Translations under genes and position numbers: made by a program
Shown: one piece after another, positions 57,776 through 64,000 of the stretch
How positions within the stretch are numbered: position 1 is the first letter of the stretch
How the letters are laid out: every line of letters starts with the position of its first letter
Assembly: GCA_913058395.1 (NCBI GenBank)
Contig: CAJXQI010000006.1
Location: 124,001-188,000 of the forward strand
Direction: 5' to 3'
DNA length: 64,000 nt
Origin: an uncultured Colwellia sp.
GTDB taxonomy: Bacteria > Pseudomonadota > Gammaproteobacteria > Enterobacterales > Alteromonadaceae
Notes under the pieces: model-generated
Databases searched by the model: none
Seen by the model: the letters and a program-made list of their open reading frames with translations, nothing else
Told to the model about the DNA's origin: nothing

Positions 57776-59072
57776 GTCGATATTCGAAGTAGTGATTAAT
57801 ACCATCATTCCGTTGACCATGGTATTAATCTTTCTATTACTTTTTCGTCCATTATTATTGAAATATTGTGGCGCTAATATTACCTACATAACTTGGCTAT
57901 CAGTGCCATTAGCATTGGCCATTTATCAATTACTGCCTGCTGTTTTGTTTTCCAGCGCAATTGATAACACTGGCAGCAATATTGACCGTGTTTTGGTTAC
58001 TTCAGCACAAACGCTTTCACAAGTAAATAGTATCAATTGGCTGATGACGTTTAGCCTTGGTATTACGCTTATTTTAATATTTTGTTTGATAATAAAACAC
58101 TGGCAGTTTAATCGTGCATTATCAGCTTCGACCTTAACAAATACAGAGTCACTAAATAATGCTATCAACTCTGACATTGAACTATGGCTTGAACAACGAA
58201 GATTGACTTTGGTGATAAGTGAACAGGTAGAAAGCCCGATGTTAACTGGCTTGATAAAGCCTTTATTGCTGCTGCCTAGCAACTTTTCCACTATTTATAA
58301 TCAAGAGCAACAAGAGCTTATTGTTGCCCACGAAATTTGTCATTTTGATCGCAATGACATTTATTGGAACCTGATAGCATTTTTGTTTATTGCGCTGTTT
58401 TGGTTTCACCCTTTGGTTTGGCTAGCTTATATAAAGCTTCGTCGTGACCAGGAACTTTCCTGTGATCAAACTACTCTGGCGCGCAAGCAGTTAGATAGCA
58501 GGATTAACTACAGTCGAGCATTACTCATCACCGCTCAACAAAAGCAACGATTTGCTTTTGCTCACTTATCGTTTAATGAATATGGAGATAAAAAAGTTAT
58601 GTTGGAAAGAATAACGCAAATTAAGAATAGTAAAGTGTTTGGCAAGCCTACATTGACACTATATGGCTTATTGGTTGCCGCGCTTATGACGAGTGTAAGT
58701 TATGCTGGCCATGTTGGGCAACAAGGTCAAGGTGGTGATTCAGTTAAGAAGCATCTTAAAACAGTTAACACTGTATACCCAGTAATGCGAATTGAGCCCA
58801 AGTACCCAATTCAAGCAGCAAAAGACGGTATTGAAGGGGCTGTTCTGCTCAAATTTGATATTGATGCCCAAGGTAATACTGAAAATATTAGTGTTGTCAC
58901 ATCATCACCCGAAAACGTTTTTGACAAAGCCGCAATTGATGCATTATTGCAATGGCAATATGAGTCAAAAAGTAAGGTTACAAGCAAAGGCTTTATGGTA
59001 CAGCTCGATTTTTTAATGACTGAAGGTTCTAAACCAATACACCTTATTGAGAGAATTAAAGTTTCTCATTAA
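57768..59072 (+). CDS. M56 (BlaR1-type) membrane peptidase with TonB C-terminal domain
   Basis: About 434 residues from the ATG at 57768 (alternatives 57762 and 57747). Helices at about 10-32, 38-60, 85-108 and near 210 form the M56 membrane part. The zinc motif lies in LIVAHEICHFDRND (HExxH) with a further conserved RRDQELSCDQ stretch. After one more helix (about 305) the protein ends in a TonB_C domain (about 335-425, VMRIEPKYPIQAAKDGIEGAVLLKF) rather than the penicillin-sensing domain of BlaR1. It may sense an envelope signal through the TonB-like domain, an inference. Confidence 0.85.
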   Translation: MIESIFEVVINTIIPLTMVLIFLLLFRPLLLKYCGANITYITWLSVPLALAIYQLLPAVLFSSAIDNTGSNIDRVLVTSAQTLSQVNSINWLMTFSLGITLILIFCLIIKHWQFNRALSASTLTNTESLNNAINSDIELWLEQRRLTLVISEQVESPMLTGLIKPLLLLPSNFSTIYNQEQQELIVAHEICHFDRNDIYWNLIAFLFIALFWFHPLVWLAYIKLRRDQELSCDQTTLARKQLDSRINYSRALLITAQQKQRFAFAHLSFNEYGDKKVMLERITQIKNSKVFGKPTLTLYGLLVAALMTSVSYAGHVGQQGQGGDSVKKHLKTVNTVYPVMRIEPKYPIQAAKDGIEGAVLLKFDIDAQGNTENISVVTSSPENVFDKAAIDALLQWQYESKSKVTSKGFMVQLDFLMTEGSKPIHLIERIKVSH

Positions 59073-59092
59073 TTAGACATTTTAATTACGTT

Positions 59093-59121
59093 AAAAAAGG
59101 CCACATAGTTGGCCTTTTTTT
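59093..59121 (+). terminator. Terminator of the BlaI-M56 pair
   Basis: AAGGCCA (59097-59103) with TGGCCTT (59110-59116), A tract before and T7 after, so it could work on both strands. Confidence 0.9.
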
Positions 59122-59284
59122 GTTATTGAGCTATATAAAGTATTACGGAGTAATTTTTCAGTTAAAAGTAAACAAAATCAATTACAAGCGGTTAAGTAGC
59201 CAATGATTGATTACCCTTGATTTTTGTAAGGAGAATGTTAACCTTAAAAAAGATAAGGATTTATTCTAAAAGTGCTTAAATAAC

Positions 59285-59298
59285 TTGATTTGCATCAA
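59285..59298 (+). promoter_or_regulatory. Perfect FNR-type site upstream of nap
   Basis: TTGATTTGCATCAA matches TTGAT-N4-ATCAA at every fixed base. Its centre is 41.5 bp before a position near 59333 whose -10 would be TATCGT at 59321-59326, the class II geometry of FNR-activated promoters. napF starts at 59400. Confidence 0.75.
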
Positions 59299-59399
59299 TA
59301 TATTAGAGCATTAGTTATTGTATCGTCAGCACATGATATTTATGCACTGACAAGTTTTTGCGGGGATAACCCCAGCATATTATGTAGTAATAGGTCACC

Positions 59400-59903
59400 A
59401 TGGTTGATTTACGTCGTCGCAACTTTATGCGAGCTAAAAAAGTTTCAACTCCCCCAGCCATTAGGTTGCCTTGGACAGCTGACGAAACATTATTTACTCG
59501 TGGTTGTACACAATGCGGCAAATGCCAAAGTGCATGTGAAGAAAACATTATTGTTAAAGGTGACGGTGGCTTTCCCGAAATAAATTTTGCAGCTGGTGAA
59601 TGTACCTTCTGTCAAAAATGTGTTGTAGCCTGTGATGAACCTTTATTTAACGCGTTTGATACGCAGCCTTGGCAACTCAACATAGAAATTACTTCAAGCT
59701 GCTTAACAACCAAACAAGTGCATTGCCAAATATGCCAAGATAGCTGTGAAACTGAAGCTATCATCTTTAAGCATCTTCATGCATCAGTACCCCAACCCAA
59801 TATAACTTTGAATGACTGTAATGGCTGTGGCGCCTGTGTTTCAGTGTGTCCTGAGTCTGCAATTAAATTATCAACGTCCTCTTTAGGAGCACACAATGAG
59901 TGA
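59400..59903 (+). CDS. napF: Ferredoxin-type protein NapF
   Basis: Cytoplasmic iron-sulfur protein of 167 residues. Four cysteine clusters are present: CTQCGKCQSACEE (about 36), CTFCQKCVVACDE (about 68), CQICQDSCETEA (about 107) and CNGCGACVSVCPESAI (about 138). NapF is thought to help mature NapA in the cytoplasm before Tat export. The N-terminus (VDLRRRNFMRAK) is also typical. Its last codons overlap the next gene by 8 bases. Confidence 0.92.
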   Translation: MVDLRRRNFMRAKKVSTPPAIRLPWTADETLFTRGCTQCGKCQSACEENIIVKGDGGFPEINFAAGECTFCQKCVVACDEPLFNAFDTQPWQLNIEITSSCLTTKQVHCQICQDSCETEAIIFKHLHASVPQPNITLNDCNGCGACVSVCPESAIKLSTSSLGAHNE

Positions 59904-60033
59904 ATTAGAACAATTGATATGGAATGTTTTGGGGTACTCCTCAATGCCATTTATTTTCTTGTTTGGTTTTATCGCCACTGCGGTTGTCGCGGTATTTATT
60001 TTAAAAATGTTCGGTGCTAAGCCAACTAAATAA
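59896..60033 (+). CDS. 45-residue membrane protein of the nap operon (TIGR02808-like)
   Basis: Single-helix protein of 45 residues (starting MSELEQLIWNVLGYSSMPFI, then a hydrophobic stretch to about residue 38 and a basic tail KMFGAKPTK). Its start overlaps napF in the arrangement ATGAGTGA. A short family with the same MSxLEQxIWxxLGYSxMP opening, TIGR02808, is known next to nap genes in vibrios; I assign it from memory of that family. Its role is unknown, possibly a NapE-like accessory of the reductase complex. Confidence 0.75.
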   Translation: MSELEQLIWNVLGYSSMPFIFLFGFIATAVVAVFILKMFGAKPTK

Positions 60034-60096
60034 CTTAATTTTATGTCAATTTTGCTAAACCAAAATAATAAAATTTAAAGTAAGAGGGCAAACAAC

Positions 60097-60399
60097 GTGA
60101 TTAACCTTTTAGAAGAAAGCCCCGTGAATATAGCGGGAGTTATGTTTATGGCTCACCCTAAAAATGCAGAAAAAGTTGCTGAAAATTTGCAAGGATTTCC
60201 TGGTGCAGAAGTGCACGCTAAAGGAGAGAACGGTAGCTTAGTAGTTACTGTTGAAGGACTTGAAGGCGAAGAAAACCAAGCAAAACGTATTATCAACACA
60301 ATTACTGACATGGGCAATGTGCCCGGTGTTATTTCATCATCATTAATATTTCATCACAATGACGCTGGCTTGCCTCAGCATCAGGGGAAAAAACTATGA
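60097..60399 (+). CDS. napD: Periplasmic nitrate reductase chaperone NapD
   Basis: Protein of 100 residues (E. coli 87) with the ferredoxin-like NapD pattern [22 protein letters not shown] and [20 protein letters not shown]. It binds the twin-arginine signal of NapA and prevents early export. The start is GTG with AAGAGGG upstream. The stop overlaps napA (ATGA). Confidence 0.93.
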   Translation: MINLLEESPVNIAGVMFMAHPKNAEKVAENLQGFPGAEVHAKGENGSLVVTVEGLEGEENQAKRIINTITDMGNVPGVISSSLIFHHNDAGLPQHQGKKL

Positions 60400-62885
60400 C
60401 TTTAACAAGACGTGATTTTATTAAAGCAAATGCAGTCGCAGCCACAGCTGTTGCTGCAGGGGTAGCGGTACCAAGCGCTGCTTCTAATTTGATCACCAAA
60501 TCATCAGAAAGCACGATTAAATGGGACAAAGCACCGTGTCGCTTTTGTGGCACAGGCTGTAGCGTTTTAGTTGGTACACAACATGGTAAAGTTGTGGCAA
60601 CACAAGGTGACCCAGAAGCCGAAGTAAACAAAGGCTTAAATTGTATTAAAGGCTACTTCCTTTCAAAAATTATGTACGGTAAAGATCGCTTAACACAACC
60701 GTTATTAAGAATGACTGATGGTAAGTTTGATAAAGAAGGTGAATTTGCGCCAGTAAGCTGGGATAAAGCCTTTGATGTCATGGCTGATAAATTTAAAGCA
60801 GCTATCAAGAAAAAAGGTCCTACTTCTGTTGGTATGTTTGGCTCTGGTCAATGGACAGTGTGGGAAGGTTACGCGGCCTCTAAGTTAATGAAAGCCGGTT
60901 TTTTAAGTAACAACATCGATCCAAATGCTCGTCACTGTATGGCGTCAGCTGTTGGTGGTTTCATGCGTACCTTTGGTATCGACGAACCTATGGGCTGTTA
61001 TGATGATTTAGAACATGCTGATGCATTTGTGCTTTGGGGCTCAAATATGGCAGAAATGCACCCTATTCTATGGTCACGATTAACCGACCGTCGTTTAAGT
61101 GCGCCACATGTTAAAGTTAACGTGTTATCAACTTATAAACATCGTAGTTTTGAGCTTGCTGACAACGGTATGATTTTTACGCCACAAACCGATTTAGCTA
61201 TTTTAAACTTCATCGCTAATTACATTATCCAAAATAATGCCGTTAACGAAGACTTCATGAAAAAACACGTAAATGTTCGTGAAGGTGTTACGGATATTGG
61301 ATACGGTTTACGTCCAACACACCCTTTAGAGCAAGCCGCTAAAAACCCAGGAAAAGGCGGTTCTAAGCCAATGAGCTTTGAAGCGTACGCTAAATTTGTT
61401 AGTACTTATACTGTTGAATATGCATCAAAACTGTCTGGTGTTCCTGAAGCAAACTTAATCGAAATGGCTAAGCTTTACGCGGATCCAAAAGTAAAAGTTA
61501 CATCATTTTGGACTATGGGCTTTAACCAACATACTCGTGGTGTTTGGGCTAATAACTTAATGTACAACGTACATTTATTAACCGGTAAAATCTCTGAGCC
61601 TGGTAATAGTCCATTCTCACTAACTGGCCAACCATCGGCTTGTGGTACCGCACGTGAAGTAGGTACATTCTCACACCGTTTACCAGCTGATTTAGTCGTT
61701 AAAAACCCTAAACATAGAGCAACAGCTGAGAAAATTTGGAAATTACCTGAAGGTGCTATTCCACCGAAGCCTGGTTACCATGCTGTGTTACAAAACAGAA
61801 TGTTAAAAGACGGTAAGCTTAATGCTTATTGGGTAATGTGTAATAACAATATGCAAGCTGCGGCAAACATCAATGAAGAAGCGATTCCTGGTTACCGTAA
61901 TCCAGAAAACTTTATCGTTGTTTCAGACCCGTATCCTACGATTACTGCACAAGCAGCTGATTTGATTTTACCAACAGCAATGTGGGTAGAAAAAGAAGGT
62001 GCTTACGGTAATGCCGAGCGTCGTACACAATTCTGGCATCAACAAGTTAATGCACCAGGTGAAGCTCGTTCTGATTTGTGGCAATTAGTTGAGTTTTCAA
62101 AACGCTTTAAAATAGAAGAAGTTTGGCCTGAAGAGCTTATTGCTAAAATGCCTGAATATCGTGGCAAAACAATGTACGACGTACTTTATGCAAACGGACA
62201 AGTGAATAAGTTCCCAACATCTGATTGTAAAGGTGATAGTAATCAGGAAGCTGATGACTTTGGCTATTACATTCAAAAAGGTTTGTTTGAAGAGTACGCT
62301 GAGTTTGGTCGTGGTCACGGCCATGATTTAGCTGACTTTGACCGCTACCACCAAGAGCGCGGCTTACGCTGGCCTGTGGTTGATGGCAAAGAAACTAAGT
62401 GGCGTTTCAGAGAGGGCCATGATCCATATGTTGAAAAAGGCAGTGAAGTGCAGTTCTACGGTAAGAAAGACAATAAAGCAATTATTTTTGCCTTGCCTTA
62501 TGAACCTGCAGCAGAGTCACCAGATGAAGAATATAACTTGTGGTTGAGTACCGGTCGTGTACTTGAACATTGGCATTCTGGCTCTATGACAGCACGTGTA
62601 CCTGAGCTTCATAAAGCGTTCCCTGATGCGGTAATATTTATGCACCCAGATGATGCTCGTTCGCGTGGCTTACGTCGTGGTGATAAAGTGCTAATGGCCT
62701 CTCGTCGAGGTGAAGTTGAATCGCGTGTTGAAACACGAGGTCGTAACCGTCCGCCGAAAGGTTTGGTATTTATGCCTTGGTTTGATGCGAAGCAATTAGT
62801 AAATAAATTAACACTAGATGCAACTGATCCATTGTCAAAAGAAACCGATTACAAAAAATGTGCGGTTAAAGTGACTAAAGCCTAA
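60396..62885 (+). CDS. napA: Periplasmic nitrate reductase catalytic subunit NapA
   Basis: Molybdoenzyme of 829 residues (E. coli 828). The Tat signal [19 protein letters not shown] is at about 4-22. The 4Fe-4S motif [14 protein letters not shown] (about 48) is completed by [10 protein letters not shown]. The likely Mo-ligand Cys is in [15 protein letters not shown] (about 181). Molybdopterin-binding blocks run to the C-terminus ([16 protein letters not shown]). It reduces nitrate to nitrite in the periplasm, receiving electrons from NapB. Confidence 0.97.
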   Translation: MTLTRRDFIKANAVAATAVAAGVAVPSAASNLITKSSESTIKWDKAPCRFCGTGCSVLVGTQHGKVVATQGDPEAEVNKGLNCIKGYFLSKIMYGKDRLTQPLLRMTDGKFDKEGEFAPVSWDKAFDVMADKFKAAIKKKGPTSVGMFGSGQWTVWEGYAASKLMKAGFLSNNIDPNARHCMASAVGGFMRTFGIDEPMGCYDDLEHADAFVLWGSNMAEMHPILWSRLTDRRLSAPHVKVNVLSTYKHRSFELADNGMIFTPQTDLAILNFIANYIIQNNAVNEDFMKKHVNVREGVTDIGYGLRPTHPLEQAAKNPGKGGSKPMSFEAYAKFVSTYTVEYASKLSGVPEANLIEMAKLYADPKVKVTSFWTMGFNQHTRGVWANNLMYNVHLLTGKISEPGNSPFSLTGQPSACGTAREVGTFSHRLPADLVVKNPKHRATAEKIWKLPEGAIPPKPGYHAVLQNRMLKDGKLNAYWVMCNNNMQAAANINEEAIPGYRNPENFIVVSDPYPTITAQAADLILPTAMWVEKEGAYGNAERRTQFWHQQVNAPGEARSDLWQLVEFSKRFKIEEVWPEELIAKMPEYRGKTMYDVLYANGQVNKFPTSDCKGDSNQEADDFGYYIQKGLFEEYAEFGRGHGHDLADFDRYHQERGLRWPVVDGKETKWRFREGHDPYVEKGSEVQFYGKKDNKAIIFALPYEPAAESPDEEYNLWLSTGRVLEHWHSGSMTARVPELHKAFPDAVIFMHPDDARSRGLRRGDKVLMASRRGEVESRVETRGRNRPPKGLVFMPWFDAKQLVNKLTLDATDPLSKETDYKKCAVKVTKA

Positions 62886-62940
62886 TCTTGACGAATTTAC
62901 GCATCGATAGCAGACGTTATCGATGCGGTGGAGAGAAAAA

Positions 62941-63414
62941 ATGAAATTATTATCTTTACTAGTTATTGTTGTGACTACGCTTTCTATTAACCCAATAGTA
63001 AAGGCAGAAGAAACAGCAGTTACCAACGTGAACCCAGGTGGATTAGCCACAATTCGCGGTGCAGCTCCTCTTGAAGAAACACGTGAAGCTGAAAGATTAA
63101 AACGTGTTATTAAGGATAAAAATCCGATCGCTCGTAACTATGTGCATCAACCGCCTGTCGTTCCACATCAAACTCGTGGATACCGTGTCGATAAAAATAG
63201 CAATAAATGTTTAAGTTGTCATAGTTGGAAGCATGCAGCAGAAACTGGTGCAACTAAAATTAGCTTAACGCACTTTGAAACACGTGATGGTAAAACCTTG
63301 TCAGATGTTTCACCTCGTCGTTATTTTTGTTCGCAATGCCATGTAACACAAGCTGATGCGGCTCCATTGGTTGAAAATACCTTTGAACCGGTTGAATCAT
63401 TAGGTAATGAATAA
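62941..63414 (+). CDS. napB: Periplasmic nitrate reductase cytochrome subunit NapB
   Basis: Exported dihaem c-type cytochrome of 157 residues. The ATG at 62941 directly begins the signal peptide (ending PIVKAEE) and has GGAGAG upstream, so it is preferred to an earlier in-frame ATG at 62923. Two haem motifs, CLSCH (about 91) and CSQCH (about 132), and the axial His regions [11 protein letters not shown] are seen. It passes electrons from NapC to NapA. Confidence 0.95.
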   Translation: MKLLSLLVIVVTTLSINPIVKAEETAVTNVNPGGLATIRGAAPLEETREAERLKRVIKDKNPIARNYVHQPPVVPHQTRGYRVDKNSNKCLSCHSWKHAAETGATKISLTHFETRDGKTLSDVSPRRYFCSQCHVTQADAAPLVENTFEPVESLGNE

Positions 63415-63440
63415 GCCGTTGCAATGTAAAGGGGTATAAA

Positions 63441-64000
63441 ATGCTAAAGAATATGTGGACGTTTTTAAAATCGCCAAGCAGTGCAGCTATGTGGTTCATT
63501 CTTGCCATAGGTTTTGCTGGCGGGATTATCTTTTGGGGTGGTTTTAACACTGCACTAGAAGTAACTAACACGGAAGAATTTTGTATTGGTTGTCATGAAA
63601 TGCAAGACAATGTTTACGAAGAGTATCGTGAAACAATCCATTACGCTAACCGCTCTGGTGTTCGTGCTACGTGTCCTGATTGTCATGTTCCTAAAAAATG
63701 GACCGACAAGATTGTGCGTAAAATTGCCGCTAGTAAAGAAGTTTGGGGTAAGTTGACGGGGTTGATCGATACCCGAGAAGAATTTGTTGACCACCGTCGC
63801 TCGATGGCTGAGCGTGAATGGAAACGAATGAAAGATAACGATTCATTAGAATGTCGTAACTGTCATAACTTTGAATATATGGACTTTTCTGAGCAAGGTA
63901 ACCGCAGTGTGAAAATGCACTCAGACGCCTTAGCATCAGGTGAAAAAACATGTATCGACTGTCATAAAGGTATTGCGCATGAATTACCTGACATGAAAGG
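63441..64000 (+). CDS. napC: NapC/NirT membrane tetrahaem cytochrome (cut by window edge)
   Basis: The frame from the ATG at 63441 (GGGGTATAAA upstream) is open to the end of the window, giving 186 residues of an expected ~200. One N-terminal helix (about 16-38) anchors the protein. Four CXXCH motifs are visible: CIGCHE, CPDCHV, CRNCHN and CIDCHK. NapC takes electrons from quinol and gives them to NapB. No napG or napH was seen before it, so electron entry is probably by NapC only. Confidence 0.95.
   Translation, partial: MLKNMWTFLKSPSSAAMWFILAIGFAGGIIFWGGFNTALEVTNTEEFCIGCHEMQDNVYEEYRETIHYANRSGVRATCPDCHVPKKWTDKIVRKIAASKEVWGKLTGLIDTREEFVDHRRSMAEREWKRMKDNDSLECRNCHNFEYMDFSEQGNRSVKMHSDALASGEKTCIDCHKGIAHELPDMK

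Noticed and set aside
57762-59072. Antibiotic resistance bla or mec operon
   Set aside because: The repressor and M56 peptidase fit that class, but there is no beta-lactamase or PBP2a gene nearby and the sensor domain is TonB-like, so resistance cannot be claimed.

Overview
The window (64 kb, low G+C, no rRNA, phage, IS or CRISPR visible) looks like a chromosomal segment from a marine gammaproteobacterium of the Alteromonadales, most likely Colwelliaceae (Colwellia/Thalassotalea-like). This rests on the TonB-dependent receptors of the 900-aa marine type, the TtpC-ExbB-ExbD-TonB2-TPR cluster with DUF3450, the long PstC and PstA forms, serB divergent from ahpA, and a nap operon of Vibrio/Shewanella type. 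The taxon is an inference from gene content; no database was searched.

Layout. 1-5.1 kb: two tandem TonB-dependent receptors (the first cut by the window edge) separated by a gene-free, G/T-rich leader. 5.1-27 kb: a broken-up phosphate region. phoB-phoR and pstS come first, then convergent ppk1-ppx (polyphosphate), then a reverse-strand block of regulators and translation factors (GcvR-like ACT protein, PilZ protein, EttA, a solute-binding protein, a PAS-PAS-GGDEF cyclase, a small hypothetical, a CBS protein), then pstC-pstA-pstB-phoU and a DUF47-PiT pair. Pho boxes sit upstream of phoB, pstS and pstC, each the same 10 bp from a -10 element. 27.2 kb: tRNA-Phe. 27.4-30.2 kb: trhO and fumarylacetoacetase. 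31.4-36.3 kb: a six-gene TonB2-type energy transduction operon. 36.5-40.5 kb: an FNR-box-preceded 40-aa membrane protein, a CheY-like receiver, apt, dnaX (with a complete programmed -1 frameshift signal) and ybaB, followed by a candidate small RNA. 40.7-45.4 kb: metA-metH under a MetJ-type operator. 45.5-57.1 kb: radA, a large two-PilZ protein, serB/ahpA, a TatD-family hydrolase, an HDOD protein, argS and prfC. 57.4-59.1 kb: a BlaI-type repressor and an M56 membrane peptidase fused to a TonB C-terminal domain, behind two identical operators. 59.3-64 kb: a nap operon (napF, a 45-aa membrane protein, napD, napA, napB, napC), the last gene cut by the window edge.

How it works together. The left half handles outer-membrane uptake and phosphate: PhoBR senses limitation, PstSCAB imports phosphate at high affinity, PiT with its DUF47 partner gives low-affinity transport, and Ppk/Ppx buffer phosphate as polyphosphate. 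The TonB2 operon would supply energy to receptors such as the two at the left edge. At least three proteins (a PilZ protein, a diguanylate cyclase, a double-PilZ protein) belong to c-di-GMP signalling. Two perfect FNR palindromes (upstream of the 40-aa protein and of nap) point to oxygen-responsive control. The items most worth a second look are the FNR-box small membrane protein, the orphan promoter-terminator unit at 40.4 kb, the dnaX frameshift cassette, and the BlaI/M56-TonB pair.
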